DNA from: Diphasiastrum complanatum
Lineage: Eukaryota > Streptophyta > Lycopodiopsida > Lycopodiales > Lycopodiaceae
Direction: 5' to 3'
DNA: 64,000 bases
Assembly: GCA_029204225.1 (NCBI GenBank)
Contig: MU832212.1
Coordinates: 1-64,000, forward strand
Shown here: positions 22,983-40,602 of the stretch, in pieces
Layout of the letters: every line of letters begins with the position of its first letter
Position numbering within the stretch: the first letter of the stretch is position 1
Program-made: the position numbers and the translations under genes
Notes under the pieces: generated by a model
What the model was told of the DNA's origin: nothing
Database searches by the model: none
Seen by the model: only the letters and a program-made list of their open reading frames with translations

Positions 22983-24040
22983 CAGTACAATAGTATAGTA
23001 ACAAACAACACAATGACAATAACAAAGCTAGAGATGGTGCTAACGACTCTGCTGGAGATAGAGATGGCATAGGCTTTTTTCAAAAATGTCACTCCTAATT
23101 CAAATTTTTTAGTGTTCCCAACTATTGGGAGGGAATATTTCAGCATTTTGAAAAATTATATTTTAACTGTGGCTAAACACCAGTGAAGTTTGATGTGACT
23201 AAACTAAGGTGCATTCATTTACATGGAAAGTAGTGCGGACAGATGCGTAAAGAAGTTAGAAAATGATATTATAATTACTTTATAGTTATTTTTCTCTCTC
23301 CTACATGACATTTCTTATAGGGCCCTCTTTGGGCCCATATTTTCTCTAATGTGACATCAACAGATACACTCCAGGTCATGGCTGATCTGCCACTCTTGTA
23401 ATAGCCTGATTAGTTGTAGATGTTTAGTTACTCTAATCTAGAAGTTACACAGAGCGACTATATACTCTCTGGATGATACTTGATAGATATATAGTGATGA
23501 AGTAGTCTGATGCCAGCAAGCAATCAAGACAAAAATACAGACAACAAGTCCGCCTGCGTGCGAGACAAGTTCTGTAAGCAGGATCCATAGAGATCCACAA
23601 GTCAGCTAGTAAGCGAGACATTGCTCGTGAGAGAACTGTATTTTCTCTCATGCCAACACACTGCGTGGATCTGCATGCAGTGCTTGAAGAATCACAAGAA
23701 AATCAATAGATGATCTTGTAGCTGTTTGTGCACATGTCATTTTTCCATGTCTGATCTTGGATTCAGAATGTGTCTGCTGTTATTCGTGTGTCTGATTCTC
23801 TCATTCACTTAATTCCGCACATTGGTTGAAACTTTGTTGAATGCTACATTAATTTCTAAAACATAGATCAGTAGTGCCTGACTACATTCTGGAGGACTGT
23901 AGGAGTGATTCAACTGGCAGTGACCAGCGATCACATTCCGAATTGCATTGCATTGTTTGCTTCGCTTTCACGATTCCTTCAATTCTTTTCGCATCAGGTT
24001 ATTCAAACTAGATGCTTGTGTTATTGCTAAGCAAGTTGGA
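22983..24040. other. Unassigned stretch upstream of copia-4
   Basis: No coding domain. The 23400-23830 part, with direct and inverted short motifs and ending near TTCCGCAC, resembles an LTR R-U5 region of a copia element but has no primer-binding site behind it. Confidence 0.3.
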
Positions 24041-24860
24041 TGTGTGGCAAGTGAGCAAATATCCATGCAAGAGGTCTAGCATAAGAGGATGGAGCATCTC
24101 AATTTCAAAGCATTGGAGATAATGGCTAGAAAGCAAGTTGTGATTGGCCTTCCAAGCTCCTTAACTAGCATCAATCATGTTTGTGATTCTTGTGCTTTGT
24201 AAAAGTCACATAGACTACCTTATACTAGATCTAAATCTAGATCTACAAAGCCTCTTCAAGTTGTACATTCCGATATTCATGGAATATTTACAATTAGCAA
24301 TAGTGGAGCTAAGATGTATGTAACTTTCAAGGATAATTTTATTAGATATTGTTGGGTATATCTATTAAAGAAGTTCGAGATTGCAAGGGAGAACCAATTT
24401 TTCATAAGGATCAAGTGCTTGAGGAGTGACAATGGTGGTGAGTATATCTCAACCAAGTTCAAAGCCATTTGTGATGATCATGGGATCAAGAGGTAGTGCA
24501 CAACTCCAAGGACACCTCAACAAAATGGAGTGGTCGAGAGGAAGAATAGGACCTTATGTGAAGGTTCCAAATCTATGAGGTTAAGTGCAAATGTTCCTAA
24601 ACCATTTTGGGATCAAGCCTTGTTGTGTGCTAACTTTCTATGCAATAGGTGGTCAAGTGATATATTGGATGGAAGAACACATTTTGAGATGCTATTCAAG
24701 AGGATACCGAGTGTCAAGTTTTTCAGAACTTTTGGATGCACTTGCTATGTCAATATAACTCTTGATGATAGGACAAAGGAAAATCCATCTTCAAGAAAAA
24801 GTATGTTTGTTGGATATAGTGAGGTGAGTAAACTTCTAAAAGGTTTATAATTCTACTACT
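24041..24860 (+). pseudogene. Ty1/copia integrase remnant (copia-4)
   Basis: Plus strand: RMEHLNFKAL (zinc-binding His), CDSCAL with a stop after it, VVHSDIHG (first Asp), CLRSDNGGEY (second Asp), TPQQNGVVERKNRTL (Glu) and FWDQALLCANFLCNR. The DDE set is present, but stops and frameshifts (for example HGIKR-stop near 24496) inactivate it. Gag and protease are missing upstream. Confidence 0.82.
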
Positions 24861-25169
24861 AATAAGGTGATTATTGGTAGAGATGTTATTTTTTATAAGA
24901 AAAACATTCCAAAACTGTCTTCAAGCTGTAATGATGGTGTGGATGGATCTAACAATCTTGATGTTGATGTTATGGATCCCACAACTAGAAAACTTTGTGT
25001 TTATCCACGTAGAGTATCCACATGACATCCTACTTTAGATGGTGATGATGAAGGACCTTCATCAAGTCAAACGCCAAGGATAACATCAAGGGAAAGACAA
25101 ACACCTTCAAGGCTCACATATGATGAGAAAGGTAAGCAAGTTTTCAATGGAACAAACTATGTACATGTG

Positions 25170-26405
25170 TAGATGAAGCAAGGAACAAAGAGGAGTGGAT
25201 CCAAGCAATGGATCTTGAGTATCAAGCTCTCATGAAGAACAATACATGGAGATTGGTGGAGTTACCTAAGGACAATAAAGCTATTGGATGCAAATGGATC
25301 TTCAAGATGAAGACTAGCCAATATGGATCTATCAATAAGCATAAGTCAAGGTTGGTGGCCAAGGGATATGCACAAGAACATGTTCTACAAACGAGTTTGT
25401 ATGGTCTTAAGCAAGCACCAAGGAGGTGATATGCTAAGCTTAACACATTTTTACTCTCTTTTGTTTCGAGTGAGTATGATCATTCATTATATTTTGGATT
25501 TGCTGGAAATGATGTTACTATCTTGATAATCTATGTGGATGATATCATCTTGAGTGGAGGAAACAACCAAGATGTTGGTGATATCAAGAGTGCTCTAATA
25601 AAGGAGTTTGAGGTGCATGATCTTGGTCATTTGCATTACATTTTAGGAATAGAAGTGATTAGATCTTCCCAATCTACTTTCATTTGTCAAGAGAAGCATG
25701 CTAATTCTATTCTAAAAAGATTTCATATGGTAGATGAAAAGTCTTGTGATACACCTATGGAGTCAAATGTAAAGCTAATTATAAGAGGTAATGAAAGATC
25801 TTCAAGGACATTACTCTCTATAGGAAGCTAGTTGGTTCACTTATATATCTAACCATCACAAGACCATATCTAAGCTATTGTGTTAGTATATTAAGCCAAT
25901 TTATACAAGATCCTAGTGAGGAGCATTAGAAGCTAGGAAAACGAGTTTTGAGATACATCGAGATTTTGGCATATTGTATGAGGGATCATCACCTAACTTG
26001 TTTGGAATTTTAGATTCGCACTCTGCTGGAGATCAAATGGATAGTAAATCCATAAGTACATATTGAATTTTCATAGGTGATGGAGCTATATCGTGGATGT
26101 CGAAGAAACAAGCTAGTATCTCATTGTCATCTAGTGAGGCCGAGTACAAAGCCCTTACTCATTGCACAAAAGAGATGGTATGGATCAAGAGGATGATCAA
26201 AGATCTTCACTTGCTAGATTTTTCAGAGAGCCCAATCATCTTTTGTGACAACCTTTCAGCCCAAAAGTTGGCAAGTAATCCTATATCTCATGCTAGGAGC
26301 AAGCATATTGAGGTGGCATATCACTTTGTGAGGGAGCAAGTCATGGCAAAGGAGGTGAAGCTTCAACATAAACCTTTGCATCCATTGGATATATCTAACA
26401 AAAAA
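25170..26405 (+). pseudogene. Ty1/copia reverse transcriptase and RNase H (copia-4)
   Basis: RT starts with CKWIFKMKT and [10 protein letters not shown], then jumps to [11 protein letters not shown], deleting the block with MDVxNAFLNG. YVDDIILSGG is intact at about 25529-25558. The RNase H (SKKQASISLSSSEAE) is followed by HARSKHIEVAYHFVREQV and a truncated end at about 26405. Close similarity to copia-2 (11.2-12.4 kb, opposite strand) shows one family; both copies carry different internal deletions. Confidence 0.85.
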
Positions 26406-26424
26406 TAGAATAATATCTCGGTGG

Positions 26425-26625
26425 AAAATTGGAGAAGTTTTTTGGAAACTATGGATAAACAATTTTAATTGTTGAATTCTATTCATGCAAATTAGGGAGC
26501 ATCTACATGTAAGGAGTTTTTTTTGTTAGGGGAGAAAAATTATTGGAAACTATGGTAAACAATTTTAATTCTTATATTTTATTCATGCAAATTAGGGGGC
26601 GTCTACATGTTGTAAAGACTTTTTT
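26425..26625 (+). repeat. Imperfect tandem duplication (~110 bp)
   Basis: Two copies share GGAAACTATGGWTAAACAAT, then ATTCATGCAAATTAGGG and a CATCTACATGT-like end, at about 26450-26515 and 26548-26610. This is the decayed 3' flank of copia-4. Confidence 0.55.
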
Positions 26626-26629
26626 TTTG

Positions 26630-28920
26630 TTGTTTAAACTAAATGCTTCCTACTTTGCAAGAGGAGGCTTGAATATGAGATCAGAACTGAGCATGAGGGA
26701 GGTCGAAATATTAACAGTCGTTGTTGTTGTTTGAGTTGATACTGTGAAAGTTGTGGAGAGCCTCCAGAGACGTCCTGTAGCCATACTGAGTATCGTTGTC
26801 ATGATCCAGAAGTCGCTATCGCTCTGAGGAAGTATGATACTGTTGAGCATTAATGATTTACACTCGGAAAGCCTGATAAGTAATCGTTGAAGAAGAAGAC
26901 CAATCAGTATGCAGCCAGTATGTGGCCGCCCATCCATGGAGAGTTGATACATGCAGCTGTTGACAGAGTATCGTGCAACCACCGCCTATTATGGAGAGCC
27001 CTTACAAACAGTCCGTAGATGGAATTCGGGAGTGGAGAGCGTGAGTATGGAGCTGAGAAGATGATTGTTGACAATCAGACCTACAGATATGCGACCAGTG
27101 AACAGACGGTGGGTGCTACCTAGGAGGCAGGCAACGCCTCTCCTGCGTGAAGATAGTCCTCATCCACCCGAGATAGCAATCGCTGAGACACATCTTGATA
27201 AAAATCGCTGAGACCACCAGTGAACAAACGGTGGGTACTACTAGCCCCTTTAGAAAAAGAGCATTTGCATGCACACATTCTGAGATGACCAGCAGTAAGC
27301 AGCGATGGTGATCCAATGAGCATTCCGCCACCTCTCTACATAACGTGTGTTGTCAGTCGCTGATCCACTCGTCATCCCATGAAGGCATCGATCTGTATGA
27401 GGTCGTTATTGAAGAAAAGAAGAGCGCAACTACCTGCTTGCAACCATCATGTGACCAGTAGTGAGCAGTAGCGCGACCCGGATGAAAGCGTGGCAAACCC
27501 GTGTGAGTGCCTGAGCCAGCTATTCTACTATAATAAAGACTGAGAACGTTTTTGCAGACAGTAGGCGGCCATGTGCAACCATTAACCCATTGAGAGTGGA
27601 GTATATGCGATCCAACAACCGTTGGCATATCCGTGAATCCAAAGGAAGAGGGCGCAGTCAGTCTATACAGACCTGTACGTATGCAAATGGAGGAAGCCAT
27701 TGAATTGGAATGGAAGAGCAGACGCTACACGTGATAACTCAATACTTGCAGGCCGTAGCCAGAAGTAAACAATGCAACTGTGTGGCACTGATACCTAAAG
27801 TCTATCCAGTTTATCCATGAACTACACGCAGTTAGTAACTCATGATATTCAAACTTCTATGCTCAGACACTTCTTCACACTTCATTCACATGGTAGATTG
27901 CTGAAGGTTCTGGTATCCATTTGATGGTTTGCACTCATTGATAATATCACAGTGAGTCAGAAAAATACTCAGTCAGAACGACTCACTCATCATGTGTAGG
28001 TAGATCATTAGCTAAGTAACTCGCTGCCTCACGTTGATAGGTCATAGAACCTGAAAAGACCTTTGCAAAGCTACAAAGTGTATAAGTTCAGACTGATGGA
28101 AGAACGAGCCAACATGTAATCGGAACCGGCAGAAGCCAAACAAGTAAGGAGCTGAGGTGCAGATATCAGAGGCCAGCGGACTTGCAGAACTGACAGACTA
28201 AGAGCCATTTTGGAAAAGAGATCGACCGTTCCCAGTCAACATAGAGAGGTATTGTCCTTTTAACACTTTGAGTAATGATTGTCTAACAACTACTGTGGAA
28301 TGGACTCCATATGCACTTTGTTGATGATGCACAGATTATGTTCCATAGTTAAAGTTGCATGGACTGATACTCTTGACGTGCATGGATAGTATAACTGAGA
28401 GTGATGTTAGTTAAGCTGTCTATTGAATCGCTCTAGAATACAAGGAAGGTTTTTGCAAAATGTAGTAGATATTACTGTCTGAGATGTTTGGTTGATTATT
28501 GCCTGTATGTCAATGCAGTCTGCAGTAGTATTATTGTTACCATAACCTTTGCATGGTAAAGGTAAAGTTGGATCGCTGCATGCAATTGCTAAATGGACTG
28601 TGTGCTATTTGGATAGGGAGTATGGTTGAAGTGGTTGCCGCTAGCAAGTTGAGTGAGTGCTAAGTAGAATGATAATGATTTCTTAGATGCTGTTGGTACA
28701 CAGTAGCAAACTGCCTGGCGTTTATTTTATCATGGCTGTATATGCCGAATTCTGCGTTTGAGATCTAAATTCTGGTTTGACATAGGCCATTGACCTGTGG
28801 GAGAGAGACTTTTAACGCATGTGTATGACTTGATATTTCTAGTGATGATGTTGACTCGCTAAATTACCGTGCTATGTGAATGATCATTCTCTCTTGTATG
28901 TGAAATATTGCATTGTTATT
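26630..28920. other. Non-coding stretch, nothing recognised
   Basis: Short ORFs only. A ~25-bp motif beginning CCAGTGAACARACGGTGGGT occurs twice (about 27097 and 27220). No LTR, primer site or domain found. Confidence 0.35.
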
Positions 28921-30130
28921 AAAAGAAAGAAAAAAAATGGGCCAACCCTCTTTAAACACAGAGACAGTATTAATACCAGGCGAGGATGAAACACACCTCC
29001 CGAGCTAGGAAAGAACGCATTGTTACACTGAAAAATTCGCATCTAGAACACCCCGCTCAGGTCACCCATTGAAATATACGGGCCTTGGGAGGCGAGCACT
29101 CGAACGCCTAATTCCCAAGGTGTGTCGATCCCGTGAGCACAGAACGGACGGTAGAAAATTGCAAAACCGCAAATATCCAAAAAAGCGCAAAGTAAATGGT
29201 CTGAATACTGCATGAATCATATACTGACATTACCATTAGCAGTACTAGGATTCACCCTCGATGAAATTTATATGGAATGAACTGGAAGCCATAACAAACT
29301 TGTTATTTTGACCATGATATGTTGGGCCTAGCAAACATTACTCATAATGCCAAAGCAAATAAGAAAAATATATTCGGAATCACATGTGTATGAAAACTTT
29401 ACTAAAAACCTTATTTTTTGGGGCCCACTCTAAAAATAAACATCAAAATCTTAATGTTGGCTCCCCCATGCAATAATGTGATGTAGGCTATGACTCAAGC
29501 CATGTACGAAATTATAACCGACAAGACTGTGACGATTACACCGTGAGTTTCAAACCCCCTCCCACCTTTGATACTAAACAAGATGTCTTGGCTAGCACAA
29601 TAAAGGTTGAACAAGGTTATGAATAATGTTGGGTCGGGACATTATAACATGAATGGGATAAAAGTTGAAAGTATTGTCCAAATGTGAGGAATAGGAAAAA
29701 TTACTCGTACGAAATTCGGGCGACGTGTGCCAACTAGTTAGATGAGGAATTCCAAGCTATCATTTCTACACCCCAGAGTTTCACCACAACTTACAACCTT
29801 GGGATACCTTATTCAGAGTACGACATCACGAACATTATAGTTATTTAGAAGTATATGAGTTCAGGCCAGATGGGTCATGGATTTGCAGAAGCATCATAAT
29901 CACCCTCTTACATTGACTCGTCTGAACAAATGCCTGGAATCGCTAATAGTACAAATGTAAATCTAGAAAATAGACCAAGGTATAGGAATCAAAGAGCATT
30001 ACATCGATATCCTGGACCGGTCGCCAACATTTCAAGCGATGGACTATCCGATGACCCTGTTGATAATCCCAGCCTAGAAGTAAGGACCATTTAAGTCGTT
30101 CGAGTTGGATCTAAGTTGAATCTCACGAAG
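28921..30130. other. Unassigned stretch with a short open frame
   Basis: The plus-strand frame around 29890-30095 reads ENRPRYRNQRALHRYPGP without any motif that I recognise. No other feature. Confidence 0.25.
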
Positions 30131-35640
<5,510 letters not shown>

Positions 35641-35659
35641 GAAAGGAGGGTCGTTCAGT

Positions 35660-36260
35660 TAGAATTAGTAAGCTCAACTGTGATTGGGTTGTTAGTGTAG
35701 TTAACAATTGTTATGTACTAATTTTGTTAGTAGGCTTTAGTCAAGAAGCCTGCCCAGGGGCTTGTCTCGGGCCGACGATGGGAGTTTACTTGTATATAGG
35801 CTAAAATGCCACGTAGAGGCCAACAATGAAATTCATGCATTTATTAGGTCTATGCCACGTGGAATCACCATGCAAAGGGGACCTAGAGAAAAGCTCTTTG
35901 TAAGAAAGATAAACTAGGGCTTAAGGGAGAGTGTTAGAATAAGTAAGCCCGAGTTTCTCTCACAGTTCATGACTTTCCGTATTCAACAGTGATTTCGAGT
36001 TTTTTATTGTCTTTGTGATAGTATGCATGTGTGCCAGTTTGACGGTACACGTAGTGTAAGTTGGGACACGCGTCCCGTAACGGGGACCGAACTGCCATGC
36101 AACGGTACCCCACAAAAAATAGACTGTGTATATATATCTTTCAGTCTCTTTTGTAAATATAGTTTTGAAGTGTTCTCTTGGGTTTGTGTGTGATCTCTCT
36201 TTACTGTTAATCAGATTGATGTCAGATTGCTTGCAAATTAGCTAACTATACTGCCAGTAA
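35660..36260 (+). repeat. LTR-like sequence (copia type), boundaries uncertain
   Basis: A purine tract (TTAAGGGAGAG) precedes TGTTAGAATAAGTAAGCC at 35932, as at a copia polypurine tract to LTR junction. A related start (GTTAGAATTAGTAAGC) lies at 35656. No partner LTR was found. Confidence 0.35.
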
Positions 36261-36289
36261 GATCCTTGACAGATCTACCATATCAAGAC

Positions 36290-36560
36290 TACTCCAAATC
36301 CTCTGAGCTAGATATGGCCATAACATATGTAAGCAATCCAATTGTCTTTGTAACCCCTCTCTAGTTGGGGAGACTAGTACCACATCATCGACATAAAGAA
36401 GAATGACAATTAGAGAGTCGCCAAGTCTATAATCAGATCCATCGCATTGAGAGAGAGAACCAAGTTCTTTTCCAAGTCATTCCATGTGAAAGCCCCTTTT
36501 GATTTGGAGGACAAAACATTTATTGTCTAAATTCAAATTAGATAAGGTATTTATGGTTTT
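36290..36560 (-). pseudogene. LINE-like reverse transcriptase scrap
   Basis: Minus-strand reading GDSLIVILLYVDDVVLVSPT followed by REGLQRQLDCL matches the catalytic motif region of plant LINE-type RTs, whose usual core is YADDVVL...GLQ. It is about 45 codons in frame, with degraded sequence upstream (LGSLSQCDGSDYR). The rest of the element is missing. Confidence 0.6.
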
Positions 36561-36608
36561 TATTGTAGGAGAGAGAGAAGCGCCCACCACTTACCGCCCA
36601 ATACTTCA

Positions 36609-36729
36609 AGAGGTCCAAGATACTCCCCTGTATCTTGACTTACCAAACATGGCACCTTTCAATGCCACCTAGGGGCAACTCTCACTCTTTGTGAAATGGG
36701 AGGAGGCCTCTTTAATTGGAGGAGAGAGA
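36609..36729 (+). repeat. Flanking repeat, left copy
   Basis: Begins AAGAGGTCCAAGATACTCCC and includes TTCAATGCCACCTAGGGGCA. A ~110-120 bp diverged copy is at 54291-54410, on the other side of elements B/C/D and the inverted LTR. Confidence 0.75.
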
Positions 36730-36734
36730 GAAAT

Positions 36735-37980
36735 TGTAGCGCAGGCATCCCAAAGGGAGCCGGGAACCACGACTTAGCTTCCCAGCCTTCAACTCTTGCC
36801 ATCCGAACCCACTTGACATACAAGCAGCCAACTCGCCAACAACGATCAGACTTAACCAACTTGAAGTTCCGAGGACCAACATTGAGATCCAACCTGGCGC
36901 CATGCCAGATCGGGGGTCCCGATGTGGGTGACTTCCCTCCAAGCAAGCCGCCCGACATACATCAAACTTAACCAACTCGAAGCTTCGTTACAAACGAGTA
37001 ACATCCATTCCAAGCAAGCGGTCTGACTTACATCAGACTTAACCAACTGAAAGCTTCGTCACGAGCGCTGGAAGCCAACCTGGCGCCACGCCAGACTGGA
37101 CAGCCATAAACAGGTAACTTCCACCCAAGCAAGCCATCCAACTCAGCCGACATGTTAGAGCCCGTTCCCCAAGAGCTTAACCCATTCACGTTCATGCAAG
37201 GAACACTCGGAACCACAAGCCGCGACAGATATGGAGACAACCAGTTCCTGAACCAAATGGTCCCGACAGCATGCCGCTGGCGCCACGGACCGAATGGTCC
37301 CGACGGCATACCGCTGGCGTCCCGGGATACGACCCTCAGCTATGTGCCAAGTTAAAAATTTTGAAAGCGGCCTTACAACTGGCGCTTTTACCGAACACTG
37401 AAACCCAGAAGGTAATCAGAGTCAGTTTGAGGAAAATCCCACTTTATTGATAAATCTGAGAAGGTTACATTTCAAGTGTGTGACCGACCCTAGTCTCCGG
37501 GGCGCTAGCATGCCAAGGCGAGAGCCATGACAACATTCCAGCAAGGGAGGCTGAGACTTGGTTGGAGCTCGCCCTGAGTCGCAACCCGCACTCCCCTATA
37601 GTATTGGTGTGATTCGGCACCCCCCCCTCATACCAAGCACTCTACCCAAGCTGGTAAAGCACGTTTTTCTCTCTCTAGGATTTTCTCTTTCTAGAAAGTC
37701 ATTTTCTCTCTCTAGATTTTATTGATCCCCAGGCTTCCTTTAATCATGCCTAGATCGTGTGAGGTGATTGCACATCGATCTGAGCTCTCTGGACTTCGCT
37801 AGAACCGATCAAAGATTTTCAGCCATAGGAACTTGGCGCCGGCTGGATTCTGGTCACAGTGGCGCCGGGAGCGGCGCCGGCACCATTGGCGCCGGGAGCA
37901 GCAGGGGCGCTGCTGGCGCCGGGGACATAGCTGGTGCCGATGGCGCCGGAAGTAAAGCTTGTAAAGGTAGCTTTACAACA
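36735..37980 (-). repeat. Element B 3' LTR
   Basis: TGTAGCGCAGG...TTTACAACA, direct repeat of 52088-53334. A GGCGCC-rich block lies at about 37830-37950 and an AATAAA signal, in element orientation, near 37450. Confidence 0.93.
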
Positions 37981-37991
37981 TCCACCCCACC
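37981..37991 (-). other. Element B polypurine tract
   Basis: Minus-strand GGTGGGGTGGA directly before the LTR start, identical to that of element A. Confidence 0.8.
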
Positions 37992-38849
37992 TTTATAAAA
38001 TTTGATGTCCTCATCAGATGTCAGATTAAAGTAAAGGTGTCTCCCAATTAAAATAACTATACATTTAAGCTACTTGGCACAGTACTCAATTTACTGGCCA
38101 CTTTTTATTAACATTGAAGCTGGCACACCACAAGTCGGAGGCTCAGCTCTTTGTACTGAAAAATTACATAACTTGAAAATATATCTTTGTCTGGGAAAAG
38201 CGTAGATTTGATATCGCTTTCGTAAAACCCGAGAACCTTATTAACTGGTGACAGAGGCCTTTCTTTGAAATGTTCGCCCCTGTCGCTTCTGACTTTCGAC
38301 TTTGGAACTCCTTTGAGATCCTGATTTGTCCTTGATGCACTTTATGTTGAGCTCCCTGAGCTCCAGATTTGTTCAGTTCCGCACAGGTATCAAGGCTCCC
38401 TGAGCCGAAGGATTCATCGTTTGATTGCCCACTTTATGGTCCACTCCGTGCCTTGTTGCTTCTGCACCTTGATTTCTCTCCTTGTCCAAGCCTGATCTTG
38501 ATACTTTTCCATCTTGGCTCTTTAAGGTAGGCAAAGATTGAGTACTCCACAATGCACCTCTCACTTAGCTTGAAGTAGCTCTTTGAATCAGCCCAAATGT
38601 AACCATTGACCTCGTGGAAAGCCAAAGGGTCGCACCAGTTTGATCCGCATCCGAACTATCTCTTCGCGTTTGTTTGAAGCACCATGTCCGTCGCGCAAAA
38701 CTTGACTTTCACAATTCCATCACTGGTTAGTTGCCTCACAGTCAAAACAAGAAGTGTACATCGAGCTTGGCTTCAAGTAGCTCTCTTTGAATCAGAAACA
38801 TGCACCCAGAGTTTGCACTAATCCGATCTCAACGCGAACTGTCCCTTAG

Positions 38850-39769
38850 TGTTGTAAAGCTGACTTGGGTTCACCCAGCGTGCCCTGTAAGACTCAAAGG
38901 GGTGACACTCCCTAAGGTCCCAGAGCAAGTTAGAATGTCAAGGACTGAGCCTCCGACCTGTGGTGAGCCAGTCAAGTAGTCACAAAGTCATGAGCTAGCT
39001 CTGGAGCTCGAGTCATGGCCTAGTCAGGAAAGCAGGTTGATTCGGCCGCCGGGACGGCTCCCGGGACCCATGTCCGGGAGCCAGACTGATTCTGCCTGGC
39101 TTGCCAGGCTTAATCAGCAAAATAAAAACTAAGTCCTAAAAAGCGTGCTTTACCAGAAAGCACTATGTTTCAAACCAGAGGGGGTGCGCCGAATCACAGC
39201 AGAACTATAGGGGGAGTCCGGCAGACAGAAACTTGGGCACCTCAACCAGCGCCAGGAATCCAGTCGCCAGGTCTCAGCTCCCTCTACCAGCACGAGCCAG
39301 GCACAATGCCCAGCACGTGTTGGTGGCCCCGAGACCGGTCAGTCTATGTATGAATGTAACCTCTTCCAAATCTAATAAAGTTGATCCTTGGGGATGATTA
39401 CCATTTCGGTTTCGCCTCCGGGACTGGTCCAAGTGGAAGGACCCTTACTACAACCTTTTTGCGTCGCTGGCGCCTAAGGGTCCCTGTCATCGACATGGGG
39501 CTTGCCGCTATGCCAATTGGTCAGTTTGGCGACCACTATGCCTTGGGTTTCATGTGTGGCTTGTCTTTGCCTTTGGTTACCTTTTGGGGACGGATTCTGA
39601 GTTGGCTTTCGGGTTGGTTGGGATTCCAGTTTTCTTAAGTCTGAATGGTTAAGCTTGTTACGATTCTGAGTTGGCTTTTACGTAAGTGCATGATGGATGA
39701 ATGTTAGACTTAAGCGCGTGTTGGGGAAACCGCTCAAGTCCCAGCGCCCTTTGAGGCGCCGGCGCAACA
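38850..39769 (+). repeat. Element C 5' LTR
   Basis: Starts TGTTGTAAAGCTGACTTGGG and ends GGCGCAACA. Contains AATAAAGTTGATCC (polyA signal region near 39375) and a donor-like ACGTAAGT near 39680. The last ~400 bp is nearly identical in all four C/D LTRs. Confidence 0.93.
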
Positions 39770-39771
39770 TG

Positions 39772-39784
39772 TGGTATCAGAGCC
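39772..39784 (+). other. Element C primer-binding site (initiator-Met tRNA)
   Basis: TGGTATCAGAGCC, two bases after the 5' LTR end, an exact match to the plant initiator-Met site. Confidence 0.9.
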
Positions 39785-40602
39785 GACTAGCCGGTCAGCT
39801 ACGCAAGTCTCACAGGGATGGCCACGTTTTTGGGATTTGTCAGGACAACCGTTGCGCAAGGTGCTGCCCACAGTGTAAGCACAGGTGCGTCCACGGTCGG
39901 GGTGGTCGGCAGAACGGGGGACTTGATGAGTCAAAGTGCTGCCCTCGAGGTGTAAGCACGGTCAGTTCTCACGGTTCGGGCCTGGCGCTGTCTGCACGTA
40001 GGACGGATGAGGCAAAGTGCTGCCTAGGTAGGTGAAAGCACGGTCTGTACCTTGTGGGGTGCGGGGCGACATATTCGAACTGTACGGGTTAACCATTGAT
40101 ACAGAGATGCTGCTCGAATTCGGGTGTAAAGCACGGGTGGTTAGCTGCCGGTGCGGGATAGCTGCCGATCGTTTAGCTATAAGGGCTATCGACCAAAAAG
40201 TGGTGGGGCGTGACTGAGGCAATGTGCTGCTTAATGGTGAAAGCACGGATGGTTGGATGGATGTTTTCCCGTGGGCTAATTCTGTGATAGATTTGTGTGG
40301 GCGCAGCTAGGCAAAGGTCCTACGTCCGGTCTCAGGGGGGGTTTGTGGCTTGAGAGGGATCCTCTATGTTTGCTTTGGTTGGTATGTTCCGTTTGTCGTG
40401 TGCTTGCTTGGACACAAATGACCTGGTTCCTACTTGGCTCTCAGGTGATGTGGGCGTGCTAAGTTTGAGGAAGGTATATTTTCATTGAAGCTGATTTAAT
40501 AAAGAAGAAAAGAGAGCTGTGGGGCCCGGCTGACAGAAGGGAGAGCTTCAAATATAAAAAGGATTGAGGCGATAATCTGTTGGAAGTACACCTCTGACTA
40601 TA
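39785..40602 (+). other. Element C leader with repeated GTGCT/AGCAC hairpins
   Basis: Five units of the form GTGCTGCY...GTGWAAGCACGG lie between about 39859 and 40246, each able to pair GTGCT with AGCAC. This part is almost identical to the leader of element D and is matched by the leader of element B. A pyrimidine-rich CTCAG at 40440-40444 before GTGATG looks like a splice acceptor. Confidence 0.75.

Noticed and set aside
39381-39638. 85-codon ORF repeated in every C/D LTR as a gene
   Set aside because: It begins at TTG, lies across the LTR R-U5 with no known domain, and its conservation is explained by LTR identity.
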